Shown piece after piece: positions 47,428 through 55,151 of a stretch of DNA of 64,000 nucleotides. A program made the position numbers and the translations under genes. The notes below the pieces were generated by a model that worked only from the letters and a program-made list of their open reading frames with translations, made no database searches and was not told where the DNA came from. Position 1 is the first letter of the stretch. Every line of letters begins with the position of its first letter. The DNA is taken from the NCBI RefSeq assembly GCF_900113945.1, contig NZ_FORG01000001.1, positions 1 to 64,000 on the forward strand, written 5' to 3'. Origin of the DNA: Xenorhabdus mauleonii (lineage in GTDB: Bacteria > Pseudomonadota > Gammaproteobacteria > Enterobacterales > Enterobacteriaceae).

Positions 47428-50400
47428 TTAGTCATCATGAAGCCGGCAGATGACTGCAAACTCCCCCCCCCCGGTCGGTTCATTATTACTGGCGCTTCCC
47501 CCATCGAGAGAGGGTATAGACACTATTTCTCTATTATTATCCCCTCCGTTTTTATTCCACAGAGTAGATGTCCACACAGGAAGACCCTTAGGATCCCAAT
47601 TAACAGGCCAACCGTTAACTGTATAAAGGGTTGTAGTTGGATTAGCGTTACTTATAGCTACCACCTCCTCTGCAACAGGTAATTTCCAAAATTTATTACT
47701 ACTATTGCTGCTATCACTACAGTAATTTTCTACTTTACTCCATTTTACAAAACTCCATTTTTCATGGTTTATAATCCTAAACCCTCCAGTATCTAACTCA
47801 GTATCTAACTCAGTAGCTAACTGAGGGCGCGAGTATTTTTTCCCGTCAAGTGTAATATATGGTTCCATATGCCCCCAATATTTGGCTTTATCCGTATTTG
47901 GACTGGTAAGCACAGTAAAGATAACATCCTTTGATTTCTTTATAAGTTTACTTTCACTGTCGTTGACCGTTATCGACAATTTCGTTCGTGTCCCAATACC
48001 ATCAGGATCAGTAACATTAATAACAAGATTACCGTTCTCGTCCGTATGGCCACTGTAGGTACCGACTTGTCCATTCAGTTTTACCGTCACGTTTTCCTGC
48101 TTTTCCTTTTGACGGTTCAGGGCAGACATATCAATGGTGACAGGTACACCCCCAACGGATTTTTCACCGTCTGTGGTATGGATGGTGAACTTAATCGGGT
48201 CAGTGTCCGTTTTCTTAGCGAAAATCGCTAGCGTACCATCGGCAAGCTCTGCTTCTTTACTCGGCGTTATTTTGAAACTAGTGGCAATGCCTTTGATACG
48301 ACCATCTGGATGCCCGCCAGTAACATTGCCTTGCTCTTTCTGCTCAAACGTATCTGTTACCTCCATTTTTCCCAATATAGTTTTTACTTCGCCTTTCACC
48401 ATACGCGGGGTACGTGGCTCCACGGCAAGCTCGATAACATGGCCGCTATCTTCTTGTGTCAGCGTGTGAGAAGGAACATTTCCAGAGTCGGTGATTTGGT
48501 TCTTGGGTTCACCACCCAGTGAGCTAATCCTATTCCTCACTGAATTAACGTTATCTTCCGGATACTTAATGCCCCAAAGGAAGATGGATTTATCCATATC
48601 ATCCTTACCATGCGGCTGAAATTTATATGAACCTTCCAATTTTTGTCCCATTTCCAGCACACCCTTTATTTTTAATTCCTCAATGCTGGGCCCCCTTTCC
48701 GGATCAATCACTGTACCGTTAATCCCTCCACTCAGTGTATTTTCACTCTGCTTCGTATTAAGGGTTTTAATCTCTCCGGTTATCCCCAAACCATTTATGG
48801 GCGTGATGGTAAACTCCAACAGCTTGCCACTATCCTCCGCGCTTAATTCATAAGAGGAGATTGAGCCACTTGAAATGCTGTTTTTACCCACATCTCCTTC
48901 GGCTCCCGGCTTATGAACATTTTCTTTTGGCCCATCAGGATCTTCTTTTGATTTAGAACGTGTCCAGAAATAACTGGAATTATCCTCCACATGCCCGTTA
49001 TTAGGCTTAAATTCGTATTCGGCTTTCAAGAACCCAGAGTCGTATAGAAAACCTGTTAATTTGAGGTTATCAATGGAGGGTGCAGCTTTAGGGTCAAGGA
49101 TAGTCCCCGGTTTTCCTCCTTTGGGCGTTGTTTGGTTGATACTGGTATCGGCCATACTGATATCCACGGTTTTAGCTTCACCTTCTTTTTGCTTACCATT
49201 AACGGGCTTAATGGTAATGGCGATGGTTTTCCCAGCATCTCCATTCACCAGATCTCTCTTCAGGGTTGCCAAAGCATCGGGGACTTGCTGAAAATCCTTA
49301 GGATTGGGTGTCGTGCCCTTGTCATACCAGACAAACAGAGAATTATCTCTCCCATCCCCACCGTTATCATTGAATTTATAGTTCGCTATCAGCGATTTAT
49401 TGAGTTCTAACTCCCCGGTCAGGACAATATTATCGATGCTTGGAATGGCATTCGGATCGGAAACTCCCCCGTTGCGGTTACCACCGGTTATCCTTCCGGG
49501 GTTTTGCGGGTCATAGACTGCCACGCGGGTTTCCGGGCCTTTCGCCCGTAAATTAGCACCATTAGCTGCTAATATAGAGACTTCCAGTACCTTATTGCGG
49601 TCACTTTCTTGAATAATGTAGGTTAACGGTTTGTCGCCATTAACCCGACCTTCCCCGTTTATCTGCGCCAGCGTTATCGGCTCTTTCACGCCAGCCGTTT
49701 TCGCCAGTTCCATGACTCGGGCGGCGGTTGTACCTCTTTCCCCCCAGACATAAAACGAACGGTCTGTGGCATTACTGCCATTACTGTTGAATTGATAGTT
49801 GAGTGTCAGGGTTTTTCCGATGTTTAAATCCCCCTCCAGATACTGGATGTTAATGCTAGGTGCAGTATTTTCATCAAACTCCAGCTTGGTTGGTTGTGCC
49901 CTGTTCGTTCCTTCAATTGATGTGGTCACTGTCCAGGGACCGGTTTTCTGACCCGCTTTGATCACCACTTCATACTCACCATTGCCGATTTCTTTCACTG
50001 CCTCAATCTGCGGTTCGTTACCGTCTCCTTGTAACTGCCCACTTCCATGCACCTTAATACTGTCCTTGGCACCAGTAATGGGCTGTTCATTTATATCTTC
50101 CAGTGTGATTTTCAGCGTTTTCTTGGAGTTGCCATCTGCCGGCAAAGCATAACTGCCATCAACCGATTCAATTTTGGGGCTATTCTGGTTTAAGATCTCT
50201 GCCAGTGGTTTACCAAACGTGATGGTCGCCGGTTTTCCTATCGGTTTACCAAACACGTCCGGTGTTAATGTCCATTTGCCTTTCTTATCCTCAGCGGTAA
50301 CTGGCGCTACATATTTACCACTGCCCGGTGAAGTTTCTTTGAAGTCGCCGTAATGCGGCATACGACCAGTGCCATACAGTTCACGGTTATCCGGCGTCAG

Positions 50401-53184
50401 GTTGATCTCTTTTTCCATGCCACTGATGGGGTTGCCTTCCTGGTCTTTCAATTCCACTTCAATCACCGTGGTGTCACCTGCTTTATGCAGCTCACTGTCT
50501 TTGGCAGTAAATGTAGACTTATTCGGATCAATCAGTTCGGCTTTGTTGGTCGCAAAGTTAATGACTGCCGGAGCCTCCAGCGGTATACCGTCAACTTTGG
50601 TGGTGATTTCCCACTTACCGGTTTTATCCCCCGCCGTGACCTTCACTTTGTATATTCCACTGCCTTCCGGCTCTTCCCACACTTTACCGATGGTCGGTGT
50701 TTTTTTCCCGCCTCCGCCCAGCTGGGTCCCGTTATCCTCAAACGTAATACTGTCTTTGGCATACTTGATAGGATCCCCATTCTTGTCCTTCAGTTTCAGC
50801 GTCATGATGGTGCTGTCTTCATTGTCAGCCGACAGTATGTTTGTCGCCGGGATAAAGGCCGAGCCTTTGGGGTCCACAATCGCCGCCAGTGACTGACCAA
50901 TGGTCACCTCAGCCGGTTTCAGCTCTTTGCCATCCACCACTGGTGTAATTTTCAGGGTGCCTTTATTGTCTTCAGCCGTGACCTTAGCCCTGTAGATCCC
51001 ACTGCCGGCCGGATCTTCTTTGATGTCAGTTACGGTCGGGTTGGCACCCTGTCCATACAACCCACTCTGGTCTTTCACAAGCTTGATTTTGTCTGCTGCC
51101 CCGGCAATCGGATTGCCGTTTTTATCTTTCAGGTGCAAGACAATATCGGTGCTGTCATCTTTTTTACTCAGATTGCCATTGTCAGGTTTGAATTCGCTCT
51201 TGTCCGTATCAATCATGTTGGCTAAAGAATCGCCGAAATCAATCACGGTCGATGGCAGTTCATGCCCGTCGACTTTCGGGCTGATAGTCCATTTACCGTG
51301 TTTATTACCGGCAGTGACAGTGGCTTCATAGATACCGCTGCCTTCCGGCACTTCTCTGATTTCAGTGCCCAGCATCGGATCTTTGCCATCACCGGTCAGT
51401 TTAGATTTGTCATCTGTCAGAACAATGCTGCCTGCGGCTCCGCTGACCGGCTTTCCATCCTTGTCCGTCAATTTCAACCGGATAACGGTCTGGGTTTTGC
51501 CATCCGCCACCATAGACTTATGAGCCGGTTCAAAACCAGAACCCGCCGGATTAACAGCGGAAGCCGTAACCAATATCTGGGCTTCCATCCGCTCAGAGGC
51601 ATTGCCCTGCGTGTCATAGGCCACACCGGACAGGCTATAGGTGTTGTTCCCTTTATCCTTATAGGGTGGCAGGATCAGCAGGTAATGGGTGCTCCCGCTG
51701 ACTGCTTTGGCTACAGCATTATCCGCCAGTACGGGCGCACCGGCATTGATCAGTTTACCGCCCCCCTCCAACAAACTGGCAGTATCCCAGATAATTTCTT
51801 TCAGACCGTGTTTGGTACTGACCGTCACGTTCAACGGAATAATAGCCCCGCCGCGTCCGCTAATCCGAGTTTCCATCATCAGGCGGATCAGATTTTTCTT
51901 GCGGTATTCCAGCACAATCTGGTTATTACGATCGACCAAATCATAGCGCCCGCCTTGCAGGGTGCGCTTGAAGGCAACCGCAGCTGGATCAACCTGTTTT
52001 GACCACGGTGTGCCGATTTCATAATTGAGGCCGAGATTAAACAGGGTTTCTCCGCCACCGGAAGCGCTCTGGCGACGATCAAGTCCCAGTGTCACCAGCG
52101 GAATCGGGGTGTAATTGACACCGAGGGTAAAGGCGGCCGGGTTTTTCTGCCGTCGTTCTTCACTCAGCAAACCGACTTCATTGCCGAAATACTGTTCGTA
52201 AGTCAGTTTGCCGCCCAACTGCGGATAGGTCGGCATATAGCCCTCTGCCCGCAGGTCAAAACCGTTGGCCGGGCGCTCTTCATAATCAGTCAATTTCTTG
52301 CCGTCTTTCCAGCCACTGGCGCGGAAATAGCCGTTAGCCGCGAATTTCATAAAATCACGGGCGTATTCTGCCCCGATACCGAAACGGGTATGGTCGCGGG
52401 TAATATCGTGGTCAAGGAAGGCGTTATAACCAAACATGCCATCGTCAAAGAAATGACGCTGACCCAATCCAACGTTTGCCGTTGTACGGCTGTCGATATG
52501 GCGCAAGCCAAACTGGGTAAACGTCAGGTGCTTCGCGGTATCATATAACGGCAACAGCATGTCGAACTGGCTGCCGTCCAACCGTCCCCGATCATCCACA
52601 TTAGCCTGAATTTTGACGTTACCGTAGCGTTGCAGCCAGTTTTGCACGGCTTGGTTGGCTTCACTAACCGCCATGCCACGCAGTTGGTTTTTGGTGTTTT
52701 CTACCACATTACCGCTTTTCAGCATCCCCACAGCTCGGGTTGTGGTGCTTGCCAGCCAGCGCTCTGTGCTGTTTTCTGTATTGGGCGTTTCTGTAGCAGA
52801 AGCATCGGACGCCGCTTTCAGGCTGTTGGCCAGTAACTGATCAGATGTGGAATGCGGCACGTCAATCTCATCACCGGCACCCAGCTTCGCAAACGGTTTA
52901 TGAAATCTCCGCTGCTGATTGAGCTTTTTTAGCTCCGTGACGGTCAGGCCATGGCGCTTTGCCACAGTTTTGACGTTTTCACCGGCACTTAACTGGTAAG
53001 GGCGCGTCTGCCCACTCTGCCGATGGTCTGTCCGGGAATGATGTTCACTTTTGGCGCTTGCCACAGCAGGAGTAAACGCCGCCGCGACAGGAAAGGCCAC
53101 TTGGGCAAAAATATTCGCCCATGCGACCCATTTGAGGTGGTGGCGCTGCTTTTCTGTCCACTGCCTGTTTTGTTTCTTTAGCAT
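47428..53184 (-). CDS. Inverse autotransporter adhesin (intimin/invasin family) with C-type-lectin-like tip
   Basis: An 1918-aa outer-membrane adhesin. A long basic signal region (MLKKQNRQWTEKQRHHLKW to about residue 45) leads to a LysM domain (about 62-110, YQLSAGENVKTVAKRHGLTV). The inverse autotransporter beta-barrel spans about 160-445, with FGLRHIDSRTTANVGLGQRH and FGYNAFLDHD. After a linker come about five Big_1-type Ig repeats (from about 545, e.g. TVIRLKLTDKDGKPVSGAAG) and four repeats of the type PSIDNIVLTGELELNKSL (to about 1600), then a further Ig-like unit. The C-terminal 150 residues look like a C-type-lectin-like adhesion domain (KFWKLPVAEEVVAI, LPVWTSTLW, FAVICRL). The ribosome site is GAAGG. 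It is downstream of an invertible element and a FimE-like recombinase, and a run of ten G lies near its 3' end. Confidence 0.95.
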   Translation of the reverse strand: MLKKQNRQWTEKQRHHLKWVAWANIFAQVAFPVAAAFTPAVASAKSEHHSRTDHRQSGQTRPYQLSAGENVKTVAKRHGLTVTELKKLNQQRRFHKPFAKLGAGDEIDVPHSTSDQLLANSLKAASDASATETPNTENSTERWLASTTTRAVGMLKSGNVVENTKNQLRGMAVSEANQAVQNWLQRYGNVKIQANVDDRGRLDGSQFDMLLPLYDTAKHLTFTQFGLRHIDSRTTANVGLGQRHFFDDGMFGYNAFLDHDITRDHTRFGIGAEYARDFMKFAANGYFRASGWKDGKKLTDYEERPANGFDLRAEGYMPTYPQLGGKLTYEQYFGNEVGLLSEERRQKNPAAFTLGVNYTPIPLVTLGLDRRQSASGGGETLFNLGLNYEIGTPWSKQVDPAAVAFKRTLQGGRYDLVDRNNQIVLEYRKKNLIRLMMETRISGRGGAIIPLNVTVSTKHGLKEIIWDTASLLEGGGKLINAGAPVLADNAVAKAVSGSTHYLLILPPYKDKGNNTYSLSGVAYDTQGNASERMEAQILVTASAVNPAGSGFEPAHKSMVADGKTQTVIRLKLTDKDGKPVSGAAGSIVLTDDKSKLTGDGKDPMLGTEIREVPEGSGIYEATVTAGNKHGKWTISPKVDGHELPSTVIDFGDSLANMIDTDKSEFKPDNGNLSKKDDSTDIVLHLKDKNGNPIAGAADKIKLVKDQSGLYGQGANPTVTDIKEDPAGSGIYRAKVTAEDNKGTLKITPVVDGKELKPAEVTIGQSLAAIVDPKGSAFIPATNILSADNEDSTIMTLKLKDKNGDPIKYAKDSITFEDNGTQLGGGGKKTPTIGKVWEEPEGSGIYKVKVTAGDKTGKWEITTKVDGIPLEAPAVINFATNKAELIDPNKSTFTAKDSELHKAGDTTVIEVELKDQEGNPISGMEKEINLTPDNRELYGTGRMPHYGDFKETSPGSGKYVAPVTAEDKKGKWTLTPDVFGKPIGKPATITFGKPLAEILNQNSPKIESVDGSYALPADGNSKKTLKITLEDINEQPITGAKDSIKVHGSGQLQGDGNEPQIEAVKEIGNGEYEVVIKAGQKTGPWTVTTSIEGTNRAQPTKLEFDENTAPSINIQYLEGDLNIGKTLTLNYQFNSNGSNATDRSFYVWGERGTTAARVMELAKTAGVKEPITLAQINGEGRVNGDKPLTYIIQESDRNKVLEVSILAANGANLRAKGPETRVAVYDPQNPGRITGGNRNGGVSDPNAIPSIDNIVLTGELELNKSLIANYKFNDNGGDGRDNSLFVWYDKGTTPNPKDFQQVPDALATLKRDLVNGDAGKTIAITIKPVNGKQKEGEAKTVDISMADTSINQTTPKGGKPGTILDPKAAPSIDNLKLTGFLYDSGFLKAEYEFKPNNGHVEDNSSYFWTRSKSKEDPDGPKENVHKPGAEGDVGKNSISSGSISSYELSAEDSGKLLEFTITPINGLGITGEIKTLNTKQSENTLSGGINGTVIDPERGPSIEELKIKGVLEMGQKLEGSYKFQPHGKDDMDKSIFLWGIKYPEDNVNSVRNRISSLGGEPKNQITDSGNVPSHTLTQEDSGHVIELAVEPRTPRMVKGEVKTILGKMEVTDTFEQKEQGNVTGGHPDGRIKGIATSFKITPSKEAELADGTLAIFAKKTDTDPIKFTIHTTDGEKSVGGVPVTIDMSALNRQKEKQENVTVKLNGQVGTYSGHTDENGNLVINVTDPDGIGTRTKLSITVNDSESKLIKKSKDVIFTVLTSPNTDKAKYWGHMEPYITLDGKKYSRPQLATELDTELDTGGFRIINHEKWSFVKWSKVENYCSDSSNSSNKFWKLPVAEEVVAISNANPTTTLYTVNGWPVNWDPKGLPVWTSTLWNKNGGDNNREIVSIPSLDGGSASNNEPTGGGEFAVICRLHDD
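47463..47472 (-). repeat. Poly-G(10) tract near the 3' end of the adhesin gene
   Basis: Ten C on the plus strand are ten G on the coding strand, in codons for EPTGGGEFAVICRLHDD. One base less would end ...GGGSLQSSAGFMMTKTVMYI; one more would end ...GGGGVCSHLPAS. Both lose the last cysteine of the lectin-like domain. Confidence 0.9.
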
Positions 53185-53280
53185 GTTTATCTACCTTCAG
53201 AATCAACATTATTTTCACCAAAATCCAATGAATTCCGGTGCCATTGACTCATCCCGGAGTGTGTTGCTCCCCTCATGCTG

Positions 53281-53309
53281 AGTTGACAATTAGTACCCAA
53301 CTGTCAACT
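53281..53309. repeat. Left inverted repeat (IRL) of the invertible element
   Basis: A 29-bp sequence: arm AGTTGACAATT, core AGTACCC, arm AACTGTCAACT. The arms are inverted copies (10 of 11), and the core is asymmetric. It is a perfect reverse complement of 53573-53601 and lies 97 bp before the adhesin start. Confidence 0.95.
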
Positions 53310-53448
53310 GGAGAGAATCTGACTGAGAAAAACACCTAAAGTAGACAAAATGACCAACATGAATCGATTGATTCAGTAAATTTCACTTTCGAAATCGCGC
53401 ATTGAAAATTGCAAAAAAATAATTAGAAAAATCAAGGAGAAATTAATT

Positions 53449-53592
53449 ATGAAAGGCGACACTGAGGAGGTTGAATATAAGCTAAATTTTACAGATATAA
53501 ATCAATGTACTAGATTGAATTTGGCAAAGGAAAGAAAAAATAAAACAGGGTTGCAGCGAGCTGTTTTAATCGAGTTGACAGTTGGGTACTAA
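53449..53592 (+). CDS. Small 47-aa ORF inside the invertible element
   Basis: ATG 53449 is preceded by AAGGAG with ideal spacing. The peptide starts MKGDTEEVEYKLNFTDINQC and ends QRAVLIELTVGY; it is charged and soluble, family unknown. The TAA lies inside the right repeat, and because both repeats read the same in the relevant sense, the ORF would stay intact after inversion. In the flipped state it would precede the adhesin on the same transcript, where it might serve as a leader or small regulator. Confidence 0.5.
   Translation: MKGDTEEVEYKLNFTDINQCTRLNLAKERKNKTGLQRAVLIELTVGY
53488..53516 (+). promoter_or_regulatory. Candidate sigma70 promoter inside the invertible element
   Basis: TTTACA (53488-53493), exactly 17 bases, TAGATT (53511-53516). 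It reads rightward, antisense to the recombinase 3' end in the given orientation; inversion would point it to the adhesin. Other AT-rich matches exist nearby (e.g. TTGAAT near 53471). Confidence 0.5.
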
Positions 53593-54196
53593 TTGTCAAC
53601 TGTGCGCGTTTTTCATTTGGTGCCCAGACAGTTTCAAATCGGCCCGCATTACTCGCGGTGTAGCGGACGGTATGACGAATATTTCGATGGCCCAAATAGT
53701 CCTGAATCAGGCGGGTATCGACACCATTGTCCGCCAGAGCGTAACCACAGGCATGCCTTAACATGTGCGGATTCGCGCATATCGATAATTTTGCCTTCAA
53801 GCTGGCATGCTTGATGATTTTATAGACTTGTTGACGTGACATCCGTTGCCCATTACGGGACAGAAACAGCCACTCGGTATTGTCATCAGTTTGCTTATGT
53901 GGCGGAGCCTTGGATAAATAGCGCTGCCGCTCCACCAGCCAGTGGCGAATCAATTGGATTTCACGCTGTACCATCGGGTGAATGGTGGAAAAACCGTTTT
54001 TCAGGCGCTGAACACGCAGGCTGCGGCTATTCAAATCCACATCTGACAGTTTCAGGTTCAATAGTTCAGATACACGAAATCCGTGAATAAATCCCATAAA
54101 TATCATGCAGATGTTTCTTTCCGCATGCGCTTGCTTGCCCAGCTCCTGCAACAGGATTTCGATTTCAGGTTGGGTCAGATACTTGCGTTTTAGCAT
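53510..54196 (-). CDS. Tyrosine recombinase, FimB/FimE family phase-variation invertase
   Basis: A 228-aa site-specific recombinase. MLKRKYLTQPEIEILL resembles the FimE start. Catalytic residues are in GFIHGFRVSELLNL (Arg), NPHMLRHACGYALA (His-x-x-Arg), IQDYLGHRNIRHTVRYTASN (His and nucleophile Tyr). The family ends about 25-30 residues after the Tyr, but here the frame continues through the right repeat to a hydrophobic tail LAATLFYFFFPLPNSI inside the switch. After inversion the tail would be GENLTEKNT. Two starts share a tandem 18-bp duplication (TCTGGAGATGA...): ATG 54214 and ATG 54196; the latter fits FimE. It probably inverts the neighbouring 321-bp switch. Confidence 0.93.
   Translation of the reverse strand: MLKRKYLTQPEIEILLQELGKQAHAERNICMIFMGFIHGFRVSELLNLKLSDVDLNSRSLRVQRLKNGFSTIHPMVQREIQLIRHWLVERQRYLSKAPPHKQTDDNTEWLFLSRNGQRMSRQQVYKIIKHASLKAKLSICANPHMLRHACGYALADNGVDTRLIQDYLGHRNIRHTVRYTASNAGRFETVWAPNEKRAQLTISTQLSTRLKQLAATLFYFFFPLPNSI
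53573..53601. repeat. Right inverted repeat (IRR) of the invertible element
   Basis: Perfect 29-bp reverse complement of 53281-53309, with core GGGTACT. It lies within the 3' part of the recombinase gene, coding QLTISTQLST in that frame. Confidence 0.95.
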
Positions 54197-54214
54197 AGTT
54201 TCATCTCCAGACAT

Positions 54215-54451
54215 GGTCTCATCTCCAGAAAGTAGTGGAAGCCTGTTCTATCAGGCTTTAGCGATAGAAAAATGTAATGAATCATTCATTAGTGTTGTTG
54301 ATTATTTGCAGAGTGCAAGGTGAGTAAGCGGATCTTTTACCCTTCTGCATTTATCGGGATACAAAATAAGGACGCCAATAACTTCATATTAATCAATATG
54401 ACCGGCTCAATTACTTGACAGGAAACTCCGCTGGATGAACGTAATCTGACT
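54215..54451. other. Upstream region of the recombinase gene
   Basis: About 240 bp that must hold the recombinase promoter. It contains an inexact duplication of the ribosome-site block at the gene start, but no further element was recognised. Confidence 0.4.
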
Positions 54452-54485
54452 AAAAAAAGTGCCGTTCAGGAAACCGACACTTTAT
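54452..54485 (-). terminator. Terminator of the motAB-cheAW operon
   Basis: On the minus strand AAAGTGTCG pairs with CGGCACTTT (one G-U pair), followed by seven T. It lies 64 bases after the cheW stop. Confidence 0.75.
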
Positions 54486-54548
54486 CAATGAGTTGCACTG
54501 CTGTTTTTATAACAAGGCAGCTACGGTACCAAAAACAGCACCAATAAA

Positions 54549-55046
54549 TCAGCCTTTGGCTACGGAATCTACCAATGCCATTTCTTCACTGCTGAGAAGT
54601 TTTTCTATATCAACCAGAATCAGCATGCGGTCATCAATAGAGCCCAGCCCCGTCAAATATTCTGTTGATAAAGTGACGGCAAATTCAGGTGCAGGGCAAA
54701 TCTGATTTTCTTTCAGGGACAGTACATCAGATACGCCATCAACCACAATTCCGACGATTCGATTGAGCAGATTCAGGACAATAACAACCGTGTTGTCATT
54801 GTATGTCACATCTTCCTGTGAAAATTTAATTCTCAAATCAATAATAGGTACAATCACCCCACGCAAGTTGGTGATTCCCTTAATAAAATTCGGCGTATTC
54901 GCAATCCGGGTCACTTGGTCATAACCACGGATTTCCTGCACTTTCAGTATTTCAATTCCATATTCTTCGTCACCCAAGGTGAAAACCAGATATTCCTTTC
55001 CGGTCGTTTCCCCCGATAATTTATTGAATTCTTCTACGGCTGACAT
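54549..55046 (-). CDS. cheW: CheW, receptor-kinase coupling protein
   Basis: A 165-aa adaptor of two SH3-like subdomains linking CheA to the receptors. Typical blocks are [40 protein letters not shown] and PIIDLRIKF, and the end [18 protein letters not shown]. It is the last gene of the operon, about 105 bp after cheA with a small ERIC-derived hairpin between them. Confidence 0.97.
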   Translation of the reverse strand: MSAVEEFNKLSGETTGKEYLVFTLGDEEYGIEILKVQEIRGYDQVTRIANTPNFIKGITNLRGVIVPIIDLRIKFSQEDVTYNDNTVVIVLNLLNRIVGIVVDGVSDVLSLKENQICPAPEFAVTLSTEYLTGLGSIDDRMLILVDIEKLLSSEEMALVDSVAKG

Positions 55047-55082
55047 GATGTTACCTTTTTACTTTGAGATGACTATTCCCTT

Positions 55083-55148
55083 CATCTTTCAAGCTGTTGC
55101 TGTCCGACAGAAATACTGGCAGAGCGACAGCTTGAAATCGATGGGTCT
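55083..55148. repeat. Miniature ERIC-derived hairpin between cheA and cheW
   Basis: Ends CATCTTTCAAGCTGTTGCTG and GCGACAGCTTGAAATCGATGGG match ERIC-like ends in inverted order, with the core missing. Confidence 0.6.
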
Positions 55149-55151
55149 CTT

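Larger units (their letters stand above)
53281..53601. other. Invertible DNA switch (fimS-like), 321 bp
   Basis: The segment is bounded by perfect 29-bp inverted repeats and lies between a FimE-like recombinase gene and the adhesin gene, all on the same strand, the order of fimE-fimS-fimA. The 263-bp interior is AT-rich and holds one candidate promoter (53488-53516) and a 47-codon ORF, both reading rightward, away from the adhesin. Inversion would aim them at the adhesin. Thus the orientation given is probably OFF. The repeat structure is seen directly; inversion itself is inference. Confidence 0.88.

Noticed and set aside
50353-52002. Plus-strand ORFs up to 246 codons opposite the inverse autotransporter
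   Set aside because: Shadow frames of the Ig repeats and barrel; residue composition is not protein-like.
53185-53309. A fixed adhesin promoter inside the left repeat (TTGACA in the arm)
   Set aside because: The TTGACA is present, but 17 bases on the sequence reads AACTCA, not a usable -10; a promoter inside the switch fits better.
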